This document shows, one piece after another, positions 37,908 to 49,957 of a DNA stretch of 64,000 bases. This DNA is from Gaeumannomyces sp. JS-464 (taxonomy: Eukaryota; Ascomycota; Sordariomycetes; Magnaporthales; Magnaporthaceae), in the NCBI GenBank assembly GCA_002197995.1, contig NGZR01000001.1, positions 5,332,001-5,396,000 of the forward strand, read 5' to 3'. The translations under genes and the position numbers were made by a program. Position 1 is the first letter of the stretch; each line of letters starts with the position of its first letter. The notes under the pieces were generated by a model. The model was not told the origin of the DNA. It was given only the letters and a program-made list of their open reading frames with translations, and searched no databases.

Positions 37908-40900
37908 ACTAGTAGCCATCGAAAAGCCCACCACCCGTCCCCCCTCCCCTTGTCAGGCAGACTGCCGGCAGCGGCACTTTGTCCTCCACCGCAATTGCGT
38001 CCGCATGCCCACACCCTGGTCCAGCCGTTATGACATGACCTGGTCTAGCGTGACCAGCCAGGGCCTGTAGGTATCCCCTCGCAACCTCGCTCTCCTCGCT
38101 CTCGCCCTTTTTTTTTTCCTTCGCTTCTTGTCTCGCTCATTTTCGGCACTTAACACCATCCACGGGCGATCTCGCCCGCGTCATTGGTTCTGATGGAGGT
38201 GGGTGTCTGGTAGTTCTTGTTTATTTTTGTTTTCTGGGGGCGTTTCCCGCGCTCCTGCGCGGGTCTAATCGTGCATGTCTGTCTCATTTTGAGTTCCCAC
38301 CACTCACGCTCCTTCACTCACACTCACATCCCCATCCAGCCACCCACAGGCGCCCCTCACCATCCCCAAGGGATCTCTTTTTCGACTAGTCACCCTTCGT
38401 ACATACCCGGCACGAAATGATATGCAACTCGTTGGGGGTGTTGAGGCGACTGCAACAAGCCCACCCGAGAATGAGCGGCGGAGGGGTGGGCACCAGTCTA
38501 GGAGCTAGTGGGCACGCTACTGCATGAACGATGCACACGGGACGTGCCCAGCTGCACCTAGAAACGCATGTCATCTGCGTCAGCCTTTATACCGGTCCTT
38601 TTCTCTACTGTTTACTTCTCTATTCCCCGGTCCACTTATTTCTCTTTCCCCCGTCTTCCCACTCCCGCGCTGCCCCTCATCCCCCCTCAGTTCGTTGGTC
38701 GGCCATGATAAACCTCCAGGCCGGGCCTGGCCTCTCCACTAGCTAGAGCACTGCGTCCAGCCCCTCCCCCATCTTTGCTTCCGAACGAGTGGCGGCGGTC
38801 CTCGCGATGCGGCAGCGGGGTGCTCGTTCGTCACGCTGCAGAATCGCGAGGTGACGATCTCGAACTCCCAGGCCCGATATCTGCCTTGACGGCCATTGGT
38901 GCGCTCCTATATGTGCTCGTGGGGTGCCTGTCCAGTCGGGAGAATGCCCTGCGACGGTGGTACTAAGGCGTTCTCCTAGCACAGCCTACATAGTGGCGCC
39001 CACGGCACGACCAGACTCGCTGATTCGAACACCGTGTCGGGAGGCAAGGGCTCGGGAAGTACCGTGTGATAGGGGCCCTAGTGAAGGCCGTTTCCCTCCT
39101 CGCTCTCCAAACAGGATGGATGTGCTCTGGGATGACGATTGGTGTGCCCTCCTTCGCGCATCAAGCGCCCTACACAGCCACAGCGCGAGCTGCCTGGACT
39201 TTTGAGGGGTGGGAGCCGGAGGCAAAAACACCCATGCCCCTCCTCGCCTTTCCCCTTTTTAATCTACACGAAATCTCGTGCGTACGCGCGGCGGCTTCCT
39301 TCAACCATGTTTCATTCTGCCTCGAGCCTGTCTTTTGGCAGCCCTTCCAGGCTCGGGAGAGGCTTGGTAGTTGAGTATCTATGATGGTGCAGGGCCTTGT
39401 TGGTGGGCCTAAACACACCGGGCCTCCCTCCTAACAGTACATACATGCCACACCTGCTCTCCCCATGCTCCCCTTCCGGGCTTGGCGGCCTGGACGCTCG
39501 GCCAAGGCTCACCATCCACCCCGGACGCCACAAACCCTCGGCCGTTGATCATGGACCAGAACGAATGCTACTCTGCCTGCCCCTTCTGCCAGAACCCCAC
39601 CGGATGCAACCGCACGCTGGCCCCTAATCCACTGACCTCGGAAGAAAGACATGCAGAGTATGCCCGAGGAGGACTGGTGTAGGTAGGGGGGGGAAAAGGC
39701 ATAGATGGTCCTCTTCCGCACTCTACGCCGGCCCCACACACCTTGGCGCTTCCACCTCTTGAGGAGGCGAGGAGACGGGGCGCGCGCGGGGGAGGGACAG
39801 ATAGGAGCTAGGGAAACGTATGTTTCCGCCACGATCTCTGTGAAGAGCCTGTGATTGGCTCTCGGCGGGAGCTCTAAGCGCCGCGGCCTGCACATAGATT
39901 TCTTTCTGCGCGTCCGTCTGCATTGAGCAGGTGATACTAAGAGCTAGACTCTCGCCCGGGGCGCGTTGAAGGGCCTGATGTCCTTGCCCGTCGGGGCATA
40001 AGTAAAGACGGTAAGCAGGTAGGTACCTAGGTAATTAGTAGTAATTAGCTGAGGGGGCCTAGGAGATGCCATGGTCAGAGTGCCGATCAGGGCGCCCGAC
40101 TCTGTCTGATCCTCGCGAACGTCCTACCTCATCACCGAACGTCTCGCCATCGTATCGACTCTGCTTCCTTCGATAGCCTTACCCCCTGCCATCGGGCTAT
40201 CCTCGTTGCGGACACCCTCACCGTGAGTAATTATTCGATGAGTCACGTAACGGTAGCATCCCCCTAGGCCCTTGCCCTCTTTTCTCCCTCCCGTGCGCTC
40301 GCCCAAGGACACCCTGAGGTCACAAGGCCAGTCACCGGGCTACCACCACTCACACACACCCCCCCTATCCCGCCCACCTTCGGGCTCTCCGCGAGGCACG
40401 ATTCCTCCGAGCGTTTTGAAATTTCTTTTTTCTTCTTCAACGCATCATGACGACGACCGTGTTCGTTTTTTTGCCCGCCACCGTCTCCATCGCGGAAACG
40501 TCGCCCGTGTGGAGCTTTGTGTCTCCCCGCGTGCGCGATGGCGTAGTTTTTTTTCCTTCCTTCATTTTTTCGCCTTGCTTAGCAGTCCCCGTACGCGCGC
40601 GAGCTTTTGAGGAACCCAGGGACGCACATGCAAAGACGCCAGTGCACCGCCACTATCAGTGGCGAGCTTCGCCCCATGCTCGCTTTTGTGGAATACGGAA
40701 TGAGGATACGAAAATTATCTTGGCATTCGTGTTTTCTTTCGCTGGAGCGCAAAGCCTTGCCTCGAGGTTGATTATCCACGTCATCGCCCTGCTACTATGG
40801 GGTTTTCTTTTTTTTTCACTCTCCTTGACGTCAACCGTGTCTACTATGTAATTATACAGAGAGGCTATGACTTCTCTGCAGGATGCGAACTAGCGGGTCC

Positions 40901-42925
40901 GCCCCGCCGCTTACCTTGTGCCCCAGCTCCTTCCCGTAGTTTTTTGAAAGAAAATAGCGTGGTGCTGATAAGAGGCATAATGAAAATACATGGTTCATGT
41001 CGTGTCTTCCTTCACTCATTGACATGGCAAACAGACATATCCATAAGACCCTTTTTAACTACTGGGACAAGCCCTTTTGTCTCCCTCCCACAGTCCGGAT
41101 CGGGCCCCCGCATACCGGTGTGTGCTTTCAAAGCTTTGTCTCGGCATTCCCATCGTTGGTTCCAGCGTTATCCCGCCAATTAGACGTGTCAGCAATCACT
41201 AGTTCCCAACAATAAAACATGTGTCTTTTACAGCGTATATCCGTGGTCTCTATAGGAAGAAAGACTACTAACAAAAACAAGGTTCAAGGTTTGGCCATGA
41301 CTGTAAGGGTAATATACGGATGCCCTAGAATTTGAACTTAGATAGAACGGCTTCCAATAAGCTCCAACGGGGGTATTTGATAGCAAGAGTTTAATTATGA
41401 ATCAGCGAAGCGTCCCATCAATTCTCTCACCAGCTAAACATTTGAGCGCGTAGGACTTTTACAAGCATTTGGCGTTGCCAAGCTGATTTATGGATGAATA
41501 TCGATCTAAGGATGCAACACCGACGATACGACCGTGGCATTAGAATTGCCAATTAAAATCCCGCAAATTCAGCGATGTGCCTCATGCGCGCATGCTTTGT
41601 CTGAGTCTTGTCACGGCACGGTGTCATCACATGACCGGCCTGGAATCATTGTCAGCGTCATGGAAAATGGACAGGACTTCAAATGCTCTCAGAGTCCCAG
41701 ACTCGATAAATTTGGCAGCTGCATTCTGGGGACATTCACATGCATGGCGGCTCATTTTACCCTTAACTTATGCTTTTGAGCTCGTAATCGCAAACTTATT
41801 TCGGTTCAAGACGCGGAAGAAAAATCTCCAGTCGATTCCCGGTTACTTCTTCATCCCGGCAAACCCTGCCCAACAAAAGCATGGTTAAGCAACGTTCAAA
41901 GTCAGTATGTAAGATAGCAATTCTTGCAACTCTCGCAATTGGTGGATTTAGGGACCCGCATGTATTTGTTGTATCCCGTTCCAGGAAATGGGTTTGGGTG
42001 TCAGTCAGGTGCCACTTAGAATGTGCCGCTCCTCCTTCGGTGAGCCGCGGACAAGCGGAAACATCACGATGGCGTCGTCGCGAAGGATTGCGTGTATGGC
42101 GCCGCCGGGAAGCGGGTTTGCAATCCCACGGCTAGAACCGTTTTGAGCTAGGTAGCAGTTGCAGGAAAGAGGTCGAGAATGAAGCGACGTTCAACGGTTG
42201 GCCAATGGAATCAACAAGCCGTGCTAAGCATCAATTTAACGGAGCCACCCAATGGAACGCTGGCCGCCCGGAAAGTCACATATCACGCCGCCCCATGGGG
42301 AAGCGGCACGGCGATTTGGACCGCGATATATGGCACTGGCCAGCTATATTGACGCCGGATCCACCACATTCGTCGCCGCCAAGCATCGACCTCCAGTTCT
42401 ATTTCCCGATCGGGTCCTCGGAGGCTCCCAGGACGTGGCTTCGCCGGCCCGTCCTCTGCGACGGGCCCTCGTGCGCCTAGACCGGGCGCAGGCCCAGACG
42501 TGAGAAGATCTTGCTGCGGCGCGTCCCTAGATTGGCGGGAAATCAAAAGTCGGGTCGCCCACGAACAAGAAGACGTTGCGGCGCGGAGGATGCGGGCTCG
42601 GCGCCCGCGCTGGTCCTCCGCGGGGTTCCTTGGTCGGTCCAAAATCGCGCGATTGACAGGATCATCGATCCATGTCGGGTCGGATCGTCTTGATTCGGTT
42701 GCGCGTCGATTTACCAAGGTTGGCAATTTTACCGCGCCTAGGGCTGTTCAGAGGCCTTGGTCATGACTACCTACATGTTAATTAGTTGGCAGCGATGGCC
42801 GTTCCATCGGCTGCTGTCTCCTGCTCCCGCAGCCTCCCTGCCAGTGTTGCGTCCCTCTCGCTCATTGTTTACCCCTTGATCACTCCCATTGCCCTCCCCT
42901 GCCTTGATCGGGACCTCGCGACAGG

Positions 42926-44633
42926 ATGGCGCCCGCTGCCGGCTTGCTCGTCTCCCTGGCGGCCGCCGCCCTGGGCGTCGCGCAGGCCGCAAACGCGCCG
43001 CGACAGGCATCACAGGTCGAGAGCTGCCTCCAGGGCGCCAACGTCCCCTTCATCGCCAAATCCTCGAACGTTTGGAAGGTGGACTCGGCAGCCTACAACT
43101 CGCGCGTGCCCTTTACGCCCGCCGCCATCGCCATCCCGAACACGGTCCAGCAGATCCAGGCCGCGGTCTCGTGCGGCGCCCGGCTGAACCTCAAGGTGAC
43201 GCCAAAAGGGGGTGGTCACGGATATGCGTCGCATGGGCTTGGTGGCGAGAATGGGCACTTGGTCGTCCAGCTGGATCGCATGAATAGCGTTTCCCTAAAC
43301 GTTGCTTCCAACGTCGCCACGGTCCAGGCGGGCGCCAGGCTGGGAAAGGTCGCCACGGAGCTGTTCAGGCAGGGAGCGCGTGCCATCAGTCATGGGACAT
43401 GTCCCGGGTGAGTGCGCCGTCGTCAAGGGAGGACAAGCAACGACATATCTTCGTTGATGGCCATGGCTGACTAAACGCGGTACAGAGTGGGCATTTCCGG
43501 ACACGTCCTCCACGGCGGTTTCGGCTTTTCTTCACACACCAGGGGGCTGGCGCTGGACTGGCTGGTCGGGGCCACCGTCGTGCTCGCAAACTCCACCGTG
43601 GTGCGCGCCTCGGCCAGGGAAAACCCAGACCTGTTCTGGGGGCTCCGAGGGGCGGGCTCAAACTTTGGAATCGTGGCCAGCCTCGAGTTCGACACCTTCC
43701 CGGCTCCTTCGACCGTGACCACGTTCCAGATCGCGCTGCCGAACTGGAAGACGGAGCAGGCCGTGCTGGCAGGCATGCAGGCTCTGCGTGACTTTGCCGT
43801 CAACAAGACGCCCAACAACCTCAACATGCGTCTGTTCGGCCAGCCCAGCAGTTTCTTGATGGAGGGCGTGTTTTACGGCACCCTGTCCGACCTCAAGCCT
43901 ATTATCGACCCTCTTCTGACGGCCACCGGTGGCACGCTCACCTCCAAGACTGGCGGCTGGCTGGAATCTCTGCAGGCTTACACCTACGGAGACCCGATGG
44001 AGCAGACGATCCCGTACAACATTGTGAGTGGCCCGAGGCTGGTGCCCAGTGTAGTTTGCCAGGTCGCCTGGATAATGGCAACCTTGGTGCAACCCAACAC
44101 TAATATCGGAACTTCTCCATACCTTTTAGCATGCTAGCTTCTACGCCAAGAGCTTGGAGCTGAAGGACCTTACGGGCCAGCCGCTCGCAAACTTTGTGCG
44201 CTACTGGCAGAACACGGCGCGCAACCAGCCCATGTTTGGCTGGTACTTCCAGCTGGACATGCACGGCGGCAACAACTCGGCCGTCGCCCGCGTGGCCGCC
44301 GACGCCACCGCCTACGCGCACCGGGACAAGCTGTTCTTGATGCAGTTCCAGGACAGGGTCGCCGGAGGCTCCGGAGGGTCCCCCGGCGGCGGCGGTGGCG
44401 GCGGCGGCGGTTCTTATAACAAATTCCTGGATGGCTGGATCAGCTCCGTCACGGACTCGCTCAGCCGGTCGGACTGGGGCATGTACATCAACTATGCCGA
44501 CACCGGGCTGAACAGGACCGCGGCACAGGAGCTGTACTATGGACAGAACCTGCCCAGGCTGAGGCAGGTCAAGGCCAAGTTTGACCCCAAGGAGCTGTTT
44601 TACTACCCCCAGTCTGTGCAACCGGCTGCATAG
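42926..44633 (+). CDS. Secreted FAD-linked oxidase, BBE/AA7 type with bicovalent flavin
   Basis: Extracellular flavoprotein of the berberine-bridge-enzyme / glucooligosaccharide-oxidase (AA7) group; members oxidise oligosaccharides or tailor secondary metabolites. Exons 42926-43407, 43486-44023 and 44130-44633 (GTGAGT donors, TACAG and TTTTAG acceptors, CTGACTAAC-type branch site in intron 1) give 1524 nt, 507 aa. A signal peptide covers about residues 1-21 (MAPAAGLLVSLAAAALGVAQA). Bicovalent FAD attachment is predicted at His98 (PKGGGHGY) and Cys159 (HGTCPGVGISGH). The PCMH fold follows, with GLALDWLVGATVVLA and NPDLFWGLRGAGSNFGIVAS. The BBE tail ends DPKELFYYPQSVQ. An unusual Gly/Ser insert (GGSGGSPGGGGG...) is encoded at about 44365-44414. 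Its neighbour on the same strand is an acyltransferase, and an MFS exporter follows; a tailoring role in a small cluster is an inference. Confidence 0.93.
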
Positions 44634-45667
44634 ATATACTGCCCGAGAGGGGCTTGGAGAACCAACAGGCTGTGTTGGATTCGCGACCGGCTGTCGTTGG
44701 CTTTTATGCGGAGCGGCGGGCATATCAAGATGCGGCTGGCCGGGGCTTCGGAACTTCGGGGCCCAACAAAGCATGTAACCCACTCATCAGCCAGTTATGT
44801 GGTATCATTTCATGCATTTGTAAGACGTACCCGAGCTTAAATAGGCTCAGTGCCGAACTCCGGCTCCGACGACTCTATCCCAAGAATTCGTGCTGCAATG
44901 CAGACCCTTATTCTTATCAACCAGGAGCTAGCCCTCGTTCTCAGAGCTGTCTGGTAGAAAAGCGACCAGGTAACTGCAGGAGAGACATCCAGCCACATGC
45001 ATAGAGTTCTGTGCCTGCCTCATCCGGGGACGTTGACGCTCGTTTGGCTGGTGCAGATGCGACGATCCCTGAGAGTGCACCAGATGTCAACCATAAGCAC
45101 TCTGCCACAACATCGGACCACATTTCCCAGAGGGCACACAAAAGGCAGTGTCCGAAAGGCCGCAGCGCAGAGCACAGTCTGATGTTGTCAAACCAGCAGG
45201 AGATCCATACAGTAGGGAATGTCTCGCCCAAGGGGCCCCGCCCTGGACCTTGCGGCTGAGTCCATACCGGCTCTCCCAATAGAGTCCATATTCATGCAGT
45301 GCCAGGTCACAGGCTGGATGGGCTTGGCTAGTCCGGTGTACGAGCCAACGTGTGCAGACGACTCTGCTGAGATCGATGGCCACATCGCGTGGACGGGCTC
45401 TTGGACACGGATGATGCCGGTGAAACACTCGGGAGGTGAAGTTTGTGTACCGCTAGCCCCGACTAGCCACCCGCCCTCCACTTGGAGCGCCAGCTGCACT
45501 CCCCGTTCATATCAGCAAACGTCTGTGCGGCTCAACAGCTTGGTTTGGGGAGTCGCTTGGGTTCCATAAGAAGGGTCCCCATGCGATGGCGCACAGTCTC
45601 TCGCCACAGCGATTCATAAGGCCTCCCGGGATCCAACCCGGTCGTTGCCTTTCCCCCTCTCCTCGGA
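44634..45667. other. Intergenic region between oxidase and acyltransferase
   Basis: About 1 kb; no gene recognised. Open frames on both strands lack domains. Presumed terminator of the oxidase and promoter of the acyltransferase. Confidence 0.55.
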
Positions 45668-47676
45668 ATGTCCTCCGATTTCCTCAGCAGCGTCTTCTCC
45701 GTCATCTGCGTCCTGTACGGCGCCGTCATCGTCTTCCAGAACATGGCGGCCTATGAGACGCACGACTCGTCGGGGCACGATGGCAAGGGCAACAACAGCG
45801 GTGGCAGCTCCTCGCCCTACGGTAGCAATAAGTGGGCGACCGACGGCTGCGCCGCCTGCAGCCTGCCGCCAGCGCGCGGGATCCTCAGGCGCCTCGCCCG
45901 GCGGTACCCGCTGCTGTTCGGCCCGCTCCGCAAGGACAATCCCTGCGAGCTGAAGGCGACTGACGACGGGGTCGTGACGTTCCCCATCCCGCCCATCGAG
46001 CAGCAGAACCCGGTCGACCGGTCGCTGTCACAGGTCTTCTTCTTCGTGCCGCACGCCGTCGACGAGGCGCGCCTGCGGTCCGCGCTCGACGACCTGATCC
46101 GCAACCACTGGACACTGCTAGGCGCGCGCCTGGCCCGCCGCCGCGACGGCCGCCTCGAGTACCGCCTGCCCGCGCGCTTCCCGGCCGACCCCGACGACGA
46201 CAGCTACCGGCTCTTCGGCTGGTCCGCCGCCCGCCACCAGCACGGCGCCGCCGCGATCCCGGGGGTCCTACAGCTGCCGACCGAGCCGCTGGACGGCGCG
46301 AGGCTGCAGGCCTGGGGCAGCGGCGGCCAGTTCGACCGCCTGCTCGACATCCTGGCCGGGCCGACGTGGCCGCGCGAGCGCGTCGACGCCCCCGCGGGCA
46401 TGCCCATGGTAGCGGTGCACATCTCGGCCTTCACGGAAGGCGCCGTAGTCGGCGTCTGCCTGCCGCACACCCTCGCGGACCAGATGGGCTTCGGGGCCAT
46501 AATGAAGGCCTGGCTCGGGCTGGTGGCCGGCACCCCGCCGCCGCCGCTCCAGGCCCGCCCGCCCTTGGTGCTCGGCGAGTATTCGTCCTGCGCCGCTTCA
46601 AGCGCCGCGAGCACCGGGCGCAGAGCCTCGCCCTGCCCGCGTGCGCCTCGGTCGCTGGACGGGGAGAAGGGGAACAAGGAGAGCAGCCGCGTGTCTATGA
46701 AGAGGGCCGCCTCGCGCCAAGACGAGATCGGGGGCCAGCTGCGCATCTTTTCGACGCGAGAGAGGCTCAAGTACTATGGCGCCCTCCTCCCCGAGATGGT
46801 AACGAGTCCGCGCGAGGTACAGGGCACGCTGTTCCTCCCACTAAAGCTCATCGTCAGGCTTCGCTCAAAGATCTTCGCCGAGCTGGAAGAGCGGTACGGC
46901 GACGACGTGGTTGGCAGGCTAGGCCTGAGCGAGGGCGACGTCGTCTCGGCGATACTATGCAAGCTAGCAAACATCCACCGCACCCAAAGCTCCTCCCGCT
47001 CCGTCAGCCTCGGCGTCGTCGTCAACCTCCGCGGTCGGATCCCCGAGATCCCACGCGGCAGCGCATCTTACGTGCACAACGCCATCGCCTATGGGTTCGC
47101 CCGCCTCGGAAAGGTGCACCGGTCCTCCAGCCTCGCCGAGATGGCCTACCGCCACCGCCTTGCGGTCCTGCAGATGATAGAGCAGGAGGCGATCGAGGCG
47201 GGCCTCGATGTGATCGACCACTACGTCAACCATGGGAATAAGGGCCCCATGCTCGGCGATCCGGGCGACAGGCCCTACATCGTCTCGAACTGGTGCGCCG
47301 CGTGGAAGGATCTCGACTTTAGCGCCGCCTCGACCAGCCCAAAGAAGAACGGAAAGAGCAGTCCCGCAGCCCCTGTCAAGGATGGGCCATCACCAAAGCG
47401 GTTACTAGTCCTGGGGAGGGCACACACCAGGGATACACCACTGAGATGTAAGCTTTGCACGCCCATCAAACAATCTTCCCTCACCTTCACAAAATGTTTT
47501 CATAGAAAGACGGGATCACTAACTACCGACAACGCGGCGCTCGTGACACAGTCGTTTCCATGGTAATGTGCAAATCATACGATGGATACTGGGCGACGTT
47601 TGCCGCCACAAAGAAAAACATGAAGAAGGTTGAAGAGTTCCTATCAAAAGACCCCCTATTAGTCACATTCTTGTAA
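45668..47676 (+). CDS. BAHD-like acyltransferase (PF02458-type)
   Basis: Probable acyl-CoA-dependent O- or N-acyltransferase of the fungal transferase family, as found in metabolite clusters. Exon 1 is 45668-47447 and exon 2 is 47510-47676 (GTAAGC donor; acceptor taken as AAAG at 47506-47509 because it keeps the frame), total 1947 nt, 648 aa. The catalytic HxxxD is HTLAD at residues 267-271 (CLPHTLADQMGF). Other family features are FFFVPHAVDEARLRSALDDL, GLSEGDVVSAILCKLANI, VVVNLRGRIPEIP and a C-terminal DGYWATFAATKKNMKKVEEF ending DPLLVTFL. The usual DFGWG structural motif is not visible; WKDLDF stands near its place. A hydrophobic N-terminal segment (about residues 5-25) precedes a Gly/Ser-rich linker; an alternative start is MAAYETHD at 45743. 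The substrate is unknown. Confidence 0.85.
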
Positions 47677-47965
47677 GCATGGCGGATGGAGTCGAGTTTT
47701 TCACTACGGGAATTGGGGATGGTGCGAGATATCCATCTCTGGATTTGATCAAATGGGGGATTCTTTTACTTAAGCAGCGACGAAGCTGCCGTAGTACTGC
47801 GCGCACTTTGCACCACTCGATGCTCGTTCTGCAGCGAGGCTGCTGACACCGGCGCCGAGCTCCCTGGAGTTGTAGGGACACGTTGTAGATTGCCACGCCG
47901 TAACGAAAGCAGGATACAAGATCTGACAGCACTGTTTCCGCCCAGTTGGATCTGCATTGTTGATA
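47677..47965. other. Short convergent intergenic region
   Basis: About 290 bp between the 3' ends of the acyltransferase (+) and the MFS transporter (-). No gene; it must carry both polyadenylation regions. Confidence 0.6.
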
Positions 47966-49957
47966 CTACAAGCGCTGGGCTAGCCGGTGCCTCATGTTGC
48001 TGAGCTCCACGGACACTCGGCCTGCCGCACCCCGAAGAACTTGCGTTGAGGATTCATCAGAGACTGCCTGTGTCCTGTTGATGCCAAGAACGGCCCCCTT
48101 GTTCTCGCTGCTTAGGTGGTTCCCGCGGACAAGAAGATGGAGGACACCCGCAGCCCCAGCGAAGGCCACATACTTCAATAAAACCAGGTTTGTCAGTCGA
48201 TTGCTTTTTTGGTTCCCGAGCTGCGTCTCTGGCAGTGATCACTTACCAATATCCAAATAGCTTTGAATGCGTCAAGGTATCGCTGGCGTACCAGCGATTG
48301 TTGATCTCCCGTCAGAGTGTGTATTAACTCAATGCTGGCCGCCGCCTGCGGGCCTGCGAAGCGGCTGGCCAGCTCGGGCCCGAGGGCCTGTACCAGTGTT
48401 GGGTTGGCGGCGTTCATTTGATTCTGGAAAATGACACCGCCGACAACGACAGATACCGCCGTAAAGAGGGCGCGGGAGAAGTCCATGGTTGCAATAATAG
48501 CCGCCGTATCCACCGCGGAGACTGTCGACTGCGCTGCCAATAGAGGCCCTTCCATGTTCATGCCGATGCCCACCCCAACGAGGATCTCATACACGAAGAG
48601 CCTCGTCAGGTCTTGCTCGAATTTGAGGTTGGCAAAAAGCCCAGTGCCTAGAATGAAGGTCGCCTGAGCCACATACATGATGGGCAGATATTTGCCCGTC
48701 TTTTGGATCAGCCAGCCAGCGAACGTAGCCGACAGAGAGCACGAAACGATAAGTGGGAGGAGGTGCAACCCTGAAGTAAGGGCGTCGGCACCCACGACAG
48801 ACTGGGAATAGAGTGGCAGGTAGTAGGCAAGGCCGATGAAGACAAACATGTTGAAACACATGATGCCAGTGGCCGCGACCGTGGACTTGTTAGACAAGAG
48901 GCGCAACGGGATGATAGGGTTCTTTGCGAGCTTCCACTCATTGACGATAAAAATGCCGACTACCGCCGAGCCGAAGACGAGGAGGCATATCACGGTCGCG
49001 GAGGACCATGGATGCGTGACATCGCCAAATTGGAGAGCAAGGAGGATCATGAGCGCGCCGCCAACGATGAGCGAGCTTCCAGGCCAGTCAATGGCCTTGA
49101 GACCAGCCCACAGAGGGGTTCGGGGGTTCGGGACATTGAGGAAGAAGAACAAAGCGCCGAAACGAGGACGCCGATGGGTACTTGACGTGATGGTCACCAG
49201 TCAGCCAACGCAAAAGAGCCCCAGGGGGTAAATACCAAAGGCTTGGAGAAACCCACAGTTGATCCAAAAGCACCACCTCCAACCGACCCGGGTCGTAAAC
49301 ACGCCGCCCCCAGGACGGGCCCAATGGCGTTCCTATGGCCCAGACGAACTGCGTGATGGCGAGATACAGGGCGCGGTCCCGGAGCGAGAACATGTCGCAG
49401 ATGGTGACCTTTACCATGATGCCCATGCCCGACGCGCCGAGACCCTGGACGGCGCGGCCGACGATCAGGGCGTCGATGTGCGGCGCCAGGGCACAGAGCA
49501 GGCTGCCCGTGAGGAAGATGGCGAGCGCGGCGAGGATGACGGGCTTGCGGCCCCAGATGTCGGAGACGGAGCCCCATACCGGGGTCGTGGCCGTGTGCGC
49601 CAAAATGAACGCGCCGCCGATCCAGATGTAGCCGCTGGCTATGTGCGCGGCCTCGGCCTCTTGCGCCGCCGACCGCAGTGAGTGCACGATGGACGGGATG
49701 GCGGGCGTCACGATGGTCAGGTCCAGCGACGAGAGCAGGCTGGACAGGCAGAGCGGCCCCATAACCAGGGCGATCTCGGTTGCCGATCGCTTGTCATGGG
49801 TAGGCGTCGGCTCCGTCGGATCAGGAGTAGTCGCGCGGCCAGTAGCATTGCTGTGGTCTTCAGCGCCGGGGGCTTCGGAGGAGTCGCTTTGCGCGCCTCG
49901 CGGAGTTGCTTGAGAAAGCGCCCTCCGGTTTGCCGTGAACGTTGGAGCCGTCGTCAT
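47966..49957 (-). CDS. MFS multidrug-type exporter (DHA2-like), three single-base frame breaks
   Basis: Plasma-membrane proton-coupled exporter of the 14-TM drug-resistance group. Exons are 49957-49257, 49180-48247 and 48172-47966. After a disordered N-terminus come TM1 (SSLDLTIVTPAIPSI), the motif-A loop (GSVSDIWGRKPVILAALAIF), and GRAVQGLGASGMG. Motif C requires two added bases (C near 49318 and G in the run at 49307-49311) to read AIGTPLGPVLGGGVFTTRVG and then WRWCFWIN. Intron 1 (GTGGGT...CAAG) leads to LPIGVLVSAL, where one T is missing (run 49151-49153) before FFFLNVPNPRTPLWAG. The rest is clean through VVGADALTSGLHLLPLIV and VYEILVGVGIGMNMEGPLLA. With the three additions the length is exactly 1845 nt (614 aa). 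Convergent with the acyltransferase; export of that pathway's product is an inference. Confidence 0.88.

Larger units (their letters stand above)
36288..42925. other. Gene-poor region
   Basis: About 6.6 kb without a convincing gene. It contains T-rich tracts after the acr1 stop (36500-36560), a CA microsatellite (37210-37238), inverted CAGG/CCTG repeats (37608-37632 and 37891-37907), and a more AT-rich stretch near 41200-41900. One short plus-strand frame, 39551-39682 (43 codons, six cysteines... positions listed under findings), has coding-like third positions but no recognised homologue. The last 150 bp should hold the promoter of the FAD oxidase. Confidence 0.45.

Noticed and set aside
40447..40851. 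134-codon open frame with hydrophobic ends
   Set aside because: T-run-encoded Phe/Ser stretches mimic membrane segments; no conserved features.
41200..41900. AT-richer stretch as a possible RIP-mutated transposon relic
   Set aside because: No terminal repeats, no transposase remnant and only a mild composition change visible by eye; needs RIP-index computation.
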